64,000 nt of DNA from Chloroflexota bacterium (GCA_902812455.1 CADDZH010000008.1:17552-81551), one strand, 5' to 3'. Positions 24,808 through 32,997 are shown, counted from the first letter of the stretch. Notes: a model not told the origin generated them from the letters alone. Numbers and translations: made by a program.

Positions 24808-26022
24808 TTAGTAAGGACAAGTGCAGTTATTACATAGGCAGGCGATTCCAACCTTACATGCGGCACATTGTGCACCAGAGAAAAAGCGAACCATGGTTGG
24901 CGCTGTCAGGTCCATCAGTCGTGGAGGTGGTCCGTTTAATCCGCAAGGGTCACCTGGACAGTTGTATGGACACACCTGATAATATCCGCAGGGGCAATCT
25001 GGCCCAGTGCGTTCGCATGGCCCTATGTCCACGACTGTGAGCCAGGTGCCTGTTCCACCGCCGCAGGGGTAAAAGAGAAAGCCATCACCACATTGCAAAG
25101 CACATTGCCCTGTACAGCCATTGTCACAGTTCTCCCGATTGAGGATGTAGGGCCACGCTCCCTGGCTGTTGTTATTAGTGTTGCATGTGCCACACGCTCC
25201 TTGACCGGTTGGACAATTGAAGGTGCTGGTGTTTCCCCTCCATGACATTACGCAGTAGCTGTAGTCTGGGGAAACCTGCACACGCGTCACAACCGGGCGC
25301 TGGGGTTGCGGCGGTCTGGCCAGGAGCGCTTCGGCGTCCGCCTCGGTCATGTACCACACGCTGGTCGCAACGACCGAACTCCCCTCACGAAAGCCAATAA
25401 TATGCGCCCCGGCGATCGGTTGCGCTGGCCGCCCGATCGCTCGCGCGATGCTGTTATACCATTCTGTAGCACTGGTGATGTCAACGCTGATCTCCTGGCT
25501 GCCTCTCACACCTGGATGAGAGAAGGCCACGTCCAGGCTCGCCATAGTGGCCTTGAGAACCTGGGCATCAAAAGAGACGAGATTCACCCAGGCGAGTTCG
25601 ATCTGGCCAGGGATCACTGTACGTACCAGGAGAACATCGCCAACCTGGGGCAACCGCGTCCCCATTTGCCCTGCGAGCCAGATACGACTTGTTGGAACAA
25701 CGGAAACGGTTCGAAGCAGCGGGTTTGCATTGGTACCGGTATTGATTGTAATACTATTGTTACGTATGCTTTCTACAACTCCTTGAAAAGCATCTACGTT
25801 GGCCCATTCTGGCAACGCCGGTGACGAGTCAGAGCCATGACGTGATTCCGCAAAGACCGGCGTTGCAGAGAGAAGCAAGCTCCCTGCTGCCAAACCCGCA
25901 CTTCCTCCTACTGCCGCTTGCAAGAACTCCCGCCTGTTCAGCCCGCTTCGATGAACGAGCGTATCATCCCTACGTTCCTGATACTTTTGCTCTGTTTGAG
26001 TATGCCTTCTTTTCATGTTCAT
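24808..26022 (-). CDS. Tat-exported protein with Cys-rich, DPBB-like C-terminal domain
   Basis: A 404-residue secreted protein. The Tat signal has NRREFLQAAVGG followed by a hydrophobic core and AFA-like cleavage region near residue 58. An N-terminal beta domain of about 130 residues follows (FQGVVESIRNNSITINTG, OB/DUF5666-like). The last 150 residues hold about 21 cysteines and include WLTVVDIGPC...LMDLTAPTMVRFF, which resembles the barwin/RlpA double-psi barrel. So many disulfides need an oxidative partner; the MauE-like gene 20 bases upstream is a natural candidate. Exact function unknown. Confidence 0.7.
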   Translation of the reverse strand: MNMKRRHTQTEQKYQERRDDTLVHRSGLNRREFLQAAVGGSAGLAAGSLLLSATPVFAESRHGSDSSPALPEWANVDAFQGVVESIRNNSITINTGTNANPLLRTVSVVPTSRIWLAGQMGTRLPQVGDVLLVRTVIPGQIELAWVNLVSFDAQVLKATMASLDVAFSHPGVRGSQEISVDITSATEWYNSIARAIGRPAQPIAGAHIIGFREGSSVVATSVWYMTEADAEALLARPPQPQRPVVTRVQVSPDYSYCVMSWRGNTSTFNCPTGQGACGTCNTNNNSQGAWPYILNRENCDNGCTGQCALQCGDGFLFYPCGGGTGTWLTVVDIGPCERTGPDCPCGYYQVCPYNCPGDPCGLNGPPPRLMDLTAPTMVRFFSGAQCAACKVGIACLCNNCTCPY

Positions 26023-26042
26023 CTCTCCTGTTCTGCTTATCC

Positions 26043-26948
26043 TTATACCCTGAGCAGTATTTCTCCTGTTGGTTCTCGAAGAAGCGCACCACGAAACCGC
26101 AAGCGATTCTCAAAGGGATATGCCATGAAAACAACAGTCGTTGCCGAACTATCTGGATTTGCCGGAAATTCGAGGTAATGGTTTCCATCGGTGTGCCAAT
26201 GAGTAGGCGAGGCTGTTGGCAAAATAGCTGGCGCCAGCACCTTCCATGCGGAAGTTGCCATGAGTTGTTGGAGGACTGCATCACTGTGGCGAAGTTGCCA
26301 GGCGAGCCGCCATGTTCTCAGGCGGTGCAGCAGAGACGATCGTTCCGGCGATAGTGCGGCTAATAGGCTGGCGAAACCCACTACTAAACCGGCTGGGACT
26401 AGTTTGTCCACGATCGTCTCGTTGCGCACTAGCTTCTGGTTAGACGAAAGGATGCCGATAAGCCCCAGAACAGATAGGGCGCTGAGAGCGATTGCTCTCG
26501 GAATGCTAGCTCTCACCGGCGTGGTTGAAAACGCTCCAAAACAACCGCAGGAACGTTGTGGTGCTTGCTGTGCGCTAACAACAGTATATCCTAGACTTGC
26601 CGCGGCTACGATCGGTGCGATGATATGGGCTTGCCGCCTTCCGATAATGCTGCCTGCACCAGTTAATATCTCCAGTACTCCTACACCTGCCCAAATGCTC
26701 GGAAGAAGGGCCTTGAACTGATCGGGCAGCAGCACTGCAAGAGCCGTGTCAGATACGCTTGACCGGCCCTTCTGTGTCAGCTTTGTTAGCCCGCCTACGA
26801 CAAAAGCTCCTCCTACTACCCTCGCGGCGGAGGATGGCATGCCTCGCCACATCGTACAAAGAGTCCTTTCCATCCACCTGGTGAAGCTATGATCTCTGGC
26901 AATAGCCCAGCCTGAAGAGGAAATAGAATCTCTGATGTTTGCCAGCAT
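26043..26948 (-). CDS. MauE/DoxX-like membrane protein
   Basis: A 301-residue membrane protein. The core (about residues 35-180) has four helices and the CGCFGAFS motif near 134-141, the hallmark Cys pair of the MauE family. MauE in methylamine users helps form disulfides in the MauA subunit. The N- and C-terminal extensions are not typical: the last 90 residues look soluble, with HWHTDGNHYLEFPANPDSSAT. A GAGAGG site precedes the ATG. It lies 20 bases before the Cys-rich Tat protein gene; together they look like a maturation pair. No mauA or mauB is in the window. Confidence 0.75.
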   Translation of the reverse strand: MLANIRDSISSSGWAIARDHSFTRWMERTLCTMWRGMPSSAARVVGGAFVVGGLTKLTQKGRSSVSDTALAVLLPDQFKALLPSIWAGVGVLEILTGAGSIIGRRQAHIIAPIVAAASLGYTVVSAQQAPQRSCGCFGAFSTTPVRASIPRAIALSALSVLGLIGILSSNQKLVRNETIVDKLVPAGLVVGFASLLAALSPERSSLLHRLRTWRLAWQLRHSDAVLQQLMATSAWKVLAPAILPTASPTHWHTDGNHYLEFPANPDSSATTVVFMAYPFENRLRFRGALLREPTGEILLRV

Positions 26949-27069
26949 TACTGCCTCTCTTTCCTCAAAAATCTCGTAGCAGTCAACTCACTCCCTTTTC
27001 GGATCGGGAAAAGCGCGCTATTCGACGTGACACTGCAATGATAGCTGAGAAGGTGGCAAAAAAGAGGAA

Positions 27070-27102
27070 GGGAAAAGCCCATCTTTTTGGCGGACTTTTC
27101 CC
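27070..27102 (-). terminator. Intrinsic terminator of winged-helix gene, copy A
   Basis: On the minus strand, GGGAAAAG and CTTTTCCC form an 8-bp stem, followed by TTCC and then CTTTTTT. A second hairpin, GGGAAAAGC/GCTTTCCC, lies just upstream at about 27124-27149. Both are conserved in copy B. Confidence 0.6.
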
Positions 27103-27185
27103 TCCATAAATGGTGGCGTTTTAGGGAAAGCTACTGGAGAGCTTTTCCCCTGCGGTGAAAGCAGAATCAGCTAAAGCCTGTTAGA

Positions 27186-27521
27186 CTAACGATCTTTAGA
27201 AGCATCGAGCAGGACATAGCCATAGTTGACGACTCGACGGACACTGAGACCATGCGGGCGCAACTTGTTGCGAATGTGGTCGAAATGCTTGTCGAGATTC
27301 TCGCGCATAGCTTCATCCAACTCTGAGGAAAAAGCTGCTCGTACAAGAACTTCATCTGCTACCGGAACTGAGCCGCTCTTCAGCAGCGGCTGGAGTAATC
27401 GGTATTGAGTTGGGGAAAACCTGATGATCCTCTGATGATCGATGACGACCACTCTATTCTCATCATCGCGCTGGATATGATGAGGCCCAATGGGGGGACA
27501 GGTCACAAGCGTAGGCTTCAT
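27186..27521 (-). CDS. Stand-alone OmpR-type winged-helix DNA-binding protein, copy A
   Basis: A 111-residue protein consisting of a trans_reg_C-type winged helix with no receiver domain. Strands (RVVVIDHQRIIRFSPTQYRLLQPLL) lead to the HTH (VLVRAAFS, then LDKHFDHIRNKLRPHGLSVRRV) and the wing (NYGYVLLDA). The spacing is that of OmpR/PhoB effector domains. It is nearly identical to the protein of copy B, differing at a handful of positions and at the C-terminus. It has no kinase or receiver partner in the window and lies upstream of the MauE-like gene, so it may regulate neighbouring secreted-protein genes. Confidence 0.75.
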   Translation of the reverse strand: MKPTLVTCPPIGPHHIQRDDENRVVVIDHQRIIRFSPTQYRLLQPLLKSGSVPVADEVLVRAAFSSELDEAMRENLDKHFDHIRNKLRPHGLSVRRVVNYGYVLLDASKDR

Positions 27522-27748
27522 AAGGCGCCCTTTCGTTCTGCGGTGACGGGGGTATTCCCAAGAGCTGCGGCGCTATCTTCAATGTTTAGCCCTCAAAGAG
27601 GCTCCGGGCAATTCCCCTGTGTCGAAGAGATAAAACATGCTTTTACATTAAAAATACTTCTTTACCTGTAAAAAGTTACTGTGCCTCTAACCTATCCCAT
27701 AATACTATAAAGTGGGAAGAATAAAAGGGGAAAACAGGGAAAGTTTTT

Positions 27749-27859
27749 GTTCGTGCGGAAGCAGCAGCCAGGGAGGCGGAGGCTAGACAGGCGCGGGTGC
27801 TTGCCGAGAAGCTGCGTTCGTTGGGGATAGACCCTGACCAGGTATGGTGTAGTATTTAG
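27749..27859 (+). pseudogene. C-terminal remnant of an Uma2-like gene
   Basis: The frame from 27749 reads a coiled, Ala/Glu/Arg-rich stretch ending LAEKLRSLGIDPDQVW and then a stop. That ending is typical of the C-terminus of Uma2 (DUF820) family putative endonucleases. The catalytic domain is absent; the upstream end coincides with the end of the duplicated segment, which suggests that a rearrangement removed the rest. Confidence 0.55.
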
Positions 27860-27872
27860 AGCTTGTTCGGAG

Positions 27873-27955
27873 ACCTGGCCTCCTCAAGGGAGGCCACTAC
27901 ATCCTGCGCCCCTGAACGAGGTGAAATGTAGTGACTCCTCTTGTAGGAGTCAGGC
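27873..27955. repeat. Two facing copies of the 30-bp palindromic element
   Basis: 27873-27902 (minus orientation) and 27926-27955 (plus orientation) are copies of the element seen at 1271-1300. Each contains its own stem (TGGCCTCC/GGAGGCCA and GACTCCT/AGGAGTC) and shares the ATGTAGTG end. They lie head-to-head between the Uma2 remnant and the anti-sigma gene. The rest of 27522-28001 contains only part of repeat A and the remnant. Confidence 0.6.
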
Positions 27956-28001
27956 TGTGATCCGGTTTTCGGATAAGCTCTTATTGGACAGAGAAGGAAG
28001 G

Positions 28002-29438
28002 CTATGACACTTTGATCTTCCACAGAACGCTACCGGTGCTTGCTTGAAAAGCATACAACAAACCATCACGAGACATGACGAAGACTTTGCCCTGCCCAAC
28101 GGTGAGCTCCGGCGTCACATTCTCCCCCAACTGGTAGTGCCAGATGAGATGCCCATTGCTCGCACGAAAGGCATACACATAGCCATAACTGGCTTCGCTA
28201 TTAACCGCCGGGGAGTAAGACAGGATGGCAATATACACTATCCCACCTGCTACAACAGGAGCTGTGACAGATGTAGCCTGCTCGCCCGTTTTATACTTCC
28301 AGAGCGTGCTGCCATCACTGCCACGTTTGGCATACAGATAGCCATCATCCGTGATCACATAGACCATGCCACCAACTGCCGTTAATGGGCCGAGACGACC
28401 GCTCATCCTTTGCTGCCAGAGGACTTTGCCATTGCTCGAGCGTAAGGCGGTGAGAAAGGTATCAGAAGCAGCATAGAGCACGTCATTCTCCATACTGAGC
28501 CCCACATATGTTGTGCCTACCCGCTGGCGCCAGAGCAGAGCGCCATTGGCGGTGTTAAGCGCTTCCACATAGGCATGGCTGGGATTTGAAGCGCCAATAT
28601 AGGCTATCTTGTTTACCACAATGGGAAGAGTCGGTTGATCTCCATTACCTGTACTATATTGCCAGAGCAGTTTTCCATCGCTGGCCCGCAGGGCATCAAG
28701 GGTTGTATCGTTCGGAAGAACGTAGACAACTCCATCAACAACGGTTGGTGGAAGAAGCGTCCTATTGCCTACCGAAGCATGCCAGAGCACAGCTCCATCC
28801 GAGAGGCGAAGCGCATACACAGCGCTCTGTGTACCGGTATAGATAACGCCATTGGCGATAGCAGGCGTGCCTACGAAGGTTGGAACTACCCCTGAGTAAT
28901 TCTTGATAAGGGCGCCCGTATCGCTACGAAAGGCGTGCAATGTTCCATTACTCACATAAAGTGTCGATTGAGAGAGCACCGGCAAAGGCGCAATCTCAAT
29001 AGCAGCATTTACAGTCACTCCACTTCTGTTCTGAGTATGAAGGAAAAAGATGCCACCTAACAATCCGAGGATGAGCACAGCAGCAAGCAGAGCAAGCCAC
29101 ACGCGGCGTTTAACTGAGAATGAGGGCATTAAGGGGCGAGAAGAGCGTCGACTTCTGGCTTCGTTGTCAGGAGTAGATACAACCGCCTTGCCAACTAGAT
29201 TATGGGTATCGAGAATAGATACGAGCCTGGGCGGTATTTCTGACGGCGGATCACTGGCAGGTAATTCACGAACAAGCGATCCAAGCATCTGATATTGAGT
29301 ATATACAGTTGCGCACGCGGAACATTGGCGCAGGTGTTGTTGAAGTGCTACATAATCGGATTGTGAAAGGTCTTCTGGATGCATTGCAGCCAGCCTCTCG
29401 GCCCATTCAGGACAAGGAAAAACGGTTTTCGCGGTCAT
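28002..29438 (-). CDS. Anti-sigma factor with external PQQ-type beta-propeller
   Basis: A 478-residue membrane protein. The N-terminus has a zinc-finger-like anti-sigma motif (LQQHLRQCSACATVY at about 33-47). A membrane helix follows at about 111-131 (VWLALLAAVLILGLLGGIFFL). The outer part is a PQQ-binding-like propeller with about eight repeats of the type VYALRLSDGAVLWHASVG. Such propellers may bind a ligand or partner and signal through the membrane. The ATG shares its A with the TAA stop of the upstream sigma gene, so both are made together. Confidence 0.85.
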   Translation of the reverse strand: MTAKTVFPCPEWAERLAAMHPEDLSQSDYVALQQHLRQCSACATVYTQYQMLGSLVRELPASDPPSEIPPRLVSILDTHNLVGKAVVSTPDNEARSRRSSRPLMPSFSVKRRVWLALLAAVLILGLLGGIFFLHTQNRSGVTVNAAIEIAPLPVLSQSTLYVSNGTLHAFRSDTGALIKNYSGVVPTFVGTPAIANGVIYTGTQSAVYALRLSDGAVLWHASVGNRTLLPPTVVDGVVYVLPNDTTLDALRASDGKLLWQYSTGNGDQPTLPIVVNKIAYIGASNPSHAYVEALNTANGALLWRQRVGTTYVGLSMENDVLYAASDTFLTALRSSNGKVLWQQRMSGRLGPLTAVGGMVYVITDDGYLYAKRGSDGSTLWKYKTGEQATSVTAPVVAGGIVYIAILSYSPAVNSEASYGYVYAFRASNGHLIWHYQLGENVTPELTVGQGKVFVMSRDGLLYAFQASTGSVLWKIKVS

Positions 29439-30070
29439 TAGGTATTCTCCCTTCTCGCATTACCAGCACCTTCATGTATGAGATCGTTATATATGAGGCG
29501 CAGTTGTTCACGTCCTCTACTGATATAGGCACTCACACTTTTTTCGCTGATATTGAGTAGTTGCGCAATTTCGCGTTGTGAGAACCCCCACAGGTCTTGT
29601 AGGAGCAAGCAAGTTCGAGAACGTGGGGACATATGAGCAAGAGCTTTTTGAACACATTCCATCTCACTTACCTGCTCTTCAAAATTCGCTGTCTCTGGCA
29701 GCGCAAAATGAGCAAGTTCTTCCGACTCGTCTTCTGGCAGTGAAGAAAACATAAACTTCTTTTCACGCCGTAGATAATCTATAGCCAGGTTTGCAGCAAT
29801 TCGTTTGAGCCAGGGTTCAAACTGCAGGTCTTTTTTTGTTTGAGGTAATTTATTCCAGGCTCGAAGAAACGTTTCTTGAAAAAGATCACTAACAGCATCC
29901 CTCTGGCCTATTAAGTGGATCAAACACTGCCATATAGATGTTCTATAGTGAAGATATAGCAGCTCAAAAGCCACCTGATCTCCCGCCTGAGCACGTTGAA
30001 TAGCCTCGGCCAGCAATTCTTGACTATCGGAGAATGAGAGAGCATCTGAATCGCTCACAGGGTCAGGCAT
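29438..30070 (-). CDS. ECF-type RNA polymerase sigma factor
   Basis: A 210-residue sigma factor. Region 2 is FELLYLHYRTSIWQCLIHLIGQRDAVSDLFQETFLRAWNKL with KRIAANLAIDYLRREKK; region 4 is LAHMSPRSRTCLLLQDLWGFSQREIAQLLNISEKSVSAYI. The anti-sigma gene follows with a 1-base TAATG overlap, the usual layout of a membrane-controlled ECF system. No autoregulated promoter motif was recognised upstream. Confidence 0.92.
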   Translation of the reverse strand: MPDPVSDSDALSFSDSQELLAEAIQRAQAGDQVAFELLYLHYRTSIWQCLIHLIGQRDAVSDLFQETFLRAWNKLPQTKKDLQFEPWLKRIAANLAIDYLRREKKFMFSSLPEDESEELAHFALPETANFEEQVSEMECVQKALAHMSPRSRTCLLLQDLWGFSQREIAQLLNISEKSVSAYISRGREQLRLIYNDLIHEGAGNARRENT

Positions 30071-30144
30071 CTAACTCATCCCTTCACCACTACGCCTTTT
30101 TGTATCTCTATTAAATATAACGAATAAAGGAGAACAAAACCTGT

Positions 30145-30180
30145 AGTGCCTTTCGGGAAAGAGGTTTTCCGAAAGGCACT
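30145..30180 (-). terminator. Hairpin downstream of the G1-type peptidase gene
   Basis: AGTGCCTTTCGG (30145-30156) and its exact reverse complement (30169-30180) extend inward through GAAA/TTTT to a GAGG loop, a stem of about 16 bp. On the minus strand it is followed by CAGGTTTTGTT, weakly T-rich. It separates the peptidase region from the sigma-factor gene. Confidence 0.6.
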
Positions 30181-30232
30181 GCGGACTCAGCACCTATCTT
30201 AGGAAGGAAGAACATACATACTATGGAGTACC

Positions 30233-31274
30233 TCAGCAGGTATCATCATTCCCATTTGCTAGCCAATTATCTTGAAAATTATTGCCGCCATTCCCAAGTG
30301 AGGAAGGGTTTGTCAAATTCGAATAGGGACTATTCGATTCATACATAGTTACCTGATAATTCACAAAATCATAAATGGGACCATAACCAGCACCACTAAA
30401 GTTTGGTTTGGCATTTGCGTTTGACCACTGTATATATCTGAAATCGGCTAAGAGATACTGACTAGACCCATTCAAAGAACAACCAGTTCGTTCATCGATC
30501 CAATCAGCGCTCTCTAAATCCGGCACAAATTCATTCCCCCAAGAACCGGCCATATAATCGCCATTACTACTATCTTTCTGATATATTGTAGGATTTGCCG
30601 GGAACAGTTACATTGTAATCTACTTCGGCCTGGATATGGTCACCGCACGATAAACTTTGAGACTGGATCATCATGTACGTCTGAGGAAATGGCTCGAACC
30701 AAAAATGATACCCTGTCGAAGGGTCTTCTGTAGTTCCCCCTTGCCAAAGATTATTTCCGTACCATCCACCTAAACCTATCCATGTAACTGCACGACTTTT
30801 TGAAGGTGAATGTGAACCATCGTAACAAGGAACATTCCAGTTTCCTTCAACCTGCTTAAACCCGTTTCCCGAACCTGAACCGGCAAAATACCCAGACCAA
30901 TTCACACTATATGTATAACCCGAGCTGTACAAAGGCCTGGATAAAGATTTTAGATTGAGCGGCTGTGAATAACGATGCGAATTAATAAAACTACAAGATC
31001 GATACTTCGCCCCATTGACTAGATTGAGCCAGTCAGAAAGTTCACTTGCATTCCCCTGGGGACGACGCGGAAAACCATAGTAACGGATCTCCGCATCTGA
31101 AGCAAGTAACGGATTAAAATTAGCTGGAGGACTAGGGCAGTTCACTACATTAGCATGGGGAGCAGTAATTGCCGCAGCCGATTCTGCATGTACTATTTGA
31201 GGGGAAAACACAAGAATAAAGCTCATCAAGACAATGATGGAGCAAAGCTGGAACAATTGGAAAGCCTTCTTCAT
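30233..31274 (-). pseudogene. Secreted G1 (eqolisin)-like peptidase, frameshifted
   Basis: Two minus-strand reading frames join into one G1-type peptidase of about 345 residues. The first part (31274-30570) has a Sec signal peptide (LCSIIVLMSFILVFSPQIVHA), the NWSGY motif, a candidate catalytic Gln in LWQGGT and a candidate Glu in WFEPFP. It then stops after YNISER. The second part (from about 30590 to 30233) continues in another frame with DSSNGDYMAGSWGN and the ADWIDERTG region. Removing one base within the short A-run of TCAGAAAGATAG restores a smooth join. It could be a real pseudogene or a sequencing error. Confidence 0.7.
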
Positions 31275-31353
31275 TTCACTTCAGTCCTTTCATGACTCAA
31301 AACCTTTTACTCTTACGAGCAATGATAGCTGAGAATGCGGCAAAAAAGAGGAA

Positions 31354-31386
31354 GGGAAAAGCCCATCTTTTTGGCGGACTTTTCCC
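31354..31386 (-). terminator. Intrinsic terminator of winged-helix gene, copy B
   Basis: The same GGGAAAAG/CTTTTCCC stem followed by a CTTTTTT run on the minus strand as in copy A. It lies between the winged-helix gene and the peptidase gene. Confidence 0.6.
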
Positions 31387-31453
31387 TCCATAAATGGTGG
31401 CGTTTTAGGGAAAGCTACTGGAGAGCTTTTCCCCTGCGTGAAAGTGGAATCAG

Positions 31454-31804
31454 CTAAAGCCTGCTCGCCTCCCGATCCCTGGTAACATCGAGCAGGACAT
31501 AGCCATAGTTGACGACTCGACGGACACTGAGACCATGCGGGCGCAACTTGTTGCGAATGTGGTCGAAATGCTTGTCGAGATTCTCGCGCATAGCTTCATC
31601 CATCTCAGAGGAAAAAGCTGCTCGTACAAGAGCTTCATCTGCTACCGGAACTGAGCCGCTCTTCAGCAGCGGCTGGAGTAATCGGTATTGAGTTGGGGAA
31701 AACCTGATGATCCTCTGATGATCGATGACGACCACTCTATTCTCATCATCGCGCTGGATATGATGAGGTCCAATGGGGGGACAGGTCACAAGTGTGGACT
31801 GCAT
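31454..31804 (-). CDS. Stand-alone OmpR-type winged-helix DNA-binding protein, copy B
   Basis: A 116-residue near-twin of the protein at 27186-27521. The start at 31804 (MQSTLV) corresponds to the copy A start; a longer ORF from 31870 crosses the slipped G-tract and is unlikely. Differences include Glu to Ala in VADEALV, Leu to Met in SSEMDEAM, and a longer C-terminus (DREASRL). It has no receiver domain. It lies upstream of the secreted peptidase gene, as copy A lies upstream of the MauE/Cys-rich pair, which suggests a link with secreted proteins. Confidence 0.75.
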   Translation of the reverse strand: MQSTLVTCPPIGPHHIQRDDENRVVVIDHQRIIRFSPTQYRLLQPLLKSGSVPVADEALVRAAFSSEMDEAMRENLDKHFDHIRNKLRPHGLSVRRVVNYGYVLLDVTRDREASRL

Positions 31805-32119
31805 AAGGCGCTCTTTTCGTTCTGCGTTGACGGGGGGGGGTATTCCCAAGAGCTGCGGCGCGATCTTCAATGTTTAGCCCTCGGAGAGGCTCTGGGCATT
31901 ACCCCTTTGTCAAAGAAGCAAAGTGTACATGTTACACTAAAAATATCTCTTCACCTGTAAAAAAATACTATGCCTCTAACCTATCCTATACTACCATAGG
32001 TGGGAAAAATAACAGGGGGAAACAGGGAAACTTTTGTTTGTCCAGCAATCTTTCTCTTGCTGCCGTTTGGACGACGTATATGTGCTTGCTTCTCGAGTCC
32101 CCTTCTCGCTGGTGGAATG
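31805..32119. other. Gap holding the upstream part of repeat B
   Basis: About 315 bases between the winged-helix gene and the next minus-strand membrane-protein gene. Most of it is the diverged upstream end of repeat B; beyond about 32039 the sequence no longer resembles copy A. No gene is supported. Confidence 0.5.
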
Positions 32120-32638
32120 CTACAACACGTTGCCCCCAGGAATCTGAGCAGGGAGGTTGCGCTGGATGAGCACGAACATGGCCCCTAACACTCCCCCGAT
32201 GAGGGCCGTGAACCATCCCAGGTAGATCAAGGACCAGAAGGGAACATCAAGAAGCCCTGCCACAAATAGAACCACGCCCAAAGAGCTTGCGACCTGGTCG
32301 GTGTTCGTGAGGGCATAAAACATCGTCACCAGGAACCAGGTCAGCGGATGAGCGACAAGACTGCTGAGCGCGCCACAAATTATGCCTCGACGCACTGTGA
32401 AAGCATGCGGTTGGCTGATCAAATGCCACCAGAAGGCAGGACCAATGAGCAGGCTGGCGAGCGCAGCGGCCAGAGGGATTACCAGCGCTGCATGCTTCAT
32501 CCATCCCCCTTGAGGCCCCAGAAGGCCCAGAAGCTGGAAGACAAGCAGAGCTGTGCCGAACCCGGCAAGGGCGGCAATACTTCCCACGACAAAGAGCGTA
32601 TACCAGAGATCGAAGCGCCTGAACAGAGAAGCTCGCAT
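32120..32638 (-). CDS. Unknown four- or five-helix membrane protein
   Basis: A 172-residue integral membrane protein. It has hydrophobic helices LWYTLFVVGSIAALAGFGTALLV, AALVIPLAAALASLLIGPAFW, a middle helix ALSSLVAHPLTWFLVTMFYAL, and two C-terminal helices including LIYLGWFTALIGGVLGAMFVLI. The ATG at 32638 has AAGGAG 6 bases upstream; earlier ATGs lack a site. No family recognised; it stands alone and divergent from nusA. Confidence 0.65.
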   Translation of the reverse strand: MRASLFRRFDLWYTLFVVGSIAALAGFGTALLVFQLLGLLGPQGGWMKHAALVIPLAAALASLLIGPAFWWHLISQPHAFTVRRGIICGALSSLVAHPLTWFLVTMFYALTNTDQVASSLGVVLFVAGLLDVPFWSLIYLGWFTALIGGVLGAMFVLIQRNLPAQIPGGNVL

Positions 32639-32822
32639 CGCCTGCTCCTTGCGCATGCTTTCCTGGAAAGCCACAAGCAGGTAGCCTGCGGTTCACCACC
32701 TTTTGCTTTTTCAAAAACATAAAGCTTTCTTCTACAAAAAAATTATACGTCTGCGCAACAAGCAATTCCCCTATCCTGATGTACAGAAAGCTATCCCACA
32801 CAAATCAGGGGCGTCCCATCAT

Positions 32823-32876
32823 TGAGGGTAGAGGCTATGCACGCCATCGCCCTGGCCCCCTACCCCTGCCTTGTGG
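32823..32876. repeat. Diverged GTAGGGGC-type palindromic element before nusA
   Basis: TTGAGGGTAGAGGC and GGCCCCCTACCCCTG form an imperfect inverted repeat of the family seen at 9451-9541. It lies in the roughly 440-base gap between the membrane-protein gene and nusA, upstream of the nusA promoter. No gene lies in the gap. Confidence 0.45.
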
Positions 32877-32899
32877 TGGAATCAACATTCCAGTAGGCA

Positions 32900-32928
32900 T
32901 TGCGTACCTACAAAGAACGTGATATAAT
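32900..32928 (+). promoter_or_regulatory. Likely promoter of the nusA operon
   Basis: TTGCGT (32900-32905), 17 bases, then TATAAT (32923-32928). Transcription would start near 32935, giving a leader of about 140 bases with a strong hairpin. Confidence 0.6.
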
Positions 32929-32969
32929 ACACACAGAACAAAGAAAACTTTTGATTTCGATTTTGATTG

Positions 32970-32997
32970 AGAAAAGTGGGATTCTACCCACTTTTCT
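32970..32997 (+). promoter_or_regulatory. Hairpin in the nusA leader, possible attenuator
   Basis: AGAAAAGTGGG (32970-32980) and CCCACTTTTCT (32987-32997) form a perfect 11-bp stem with a 6-base loop, followed by GTTTG. It resembles an intrinsic terminator with a weak T-run, placed between the promoter and nusA. NusA itself acts on hairpin pausing and termination, so feedback control is possible. Confidence 0.5.

Larger units (their letters stand above)
27035..27754. repeat. Direct repeat of about 720 bp, copy A
   Basis: This segment is repeated in the same orientation at 31319-32038, an offset of about 4.28 kb. It carries a whole winged-helix gene, its 5' region and two downstream hairpins. 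Identity is highest over the coding part and the hairpins and lower toward the upstream end. A G-tract is 5 bases here and 9 in copy B. Copy A is followed by the remnant of an Uma2-like gene at 27749-27859. Confidence 0.85.
31319..32038. repeat. Direct repeat of about 720 bp, copy B
   Basis: Same orientation as 27035-27754 and carrying the second winged-helix gene and its hairpins. The 5' flank contains a run of nine G at about 31832-31840 where copy A has five. Recombination between the copies would delete or amplify the roughly 3.6 kb that carries the sigma/anti-sigma pair and the peptidase gene. Confidence 0.85.

Noticed and set aside
32247..32801. Alternative minus-strand ORF overlapping the membrane-protein gene
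   Set aside because: Its composition (many Cys, Ser, Arg) is that of a frameshifted reading of the real gene, which has regular membrane helices.
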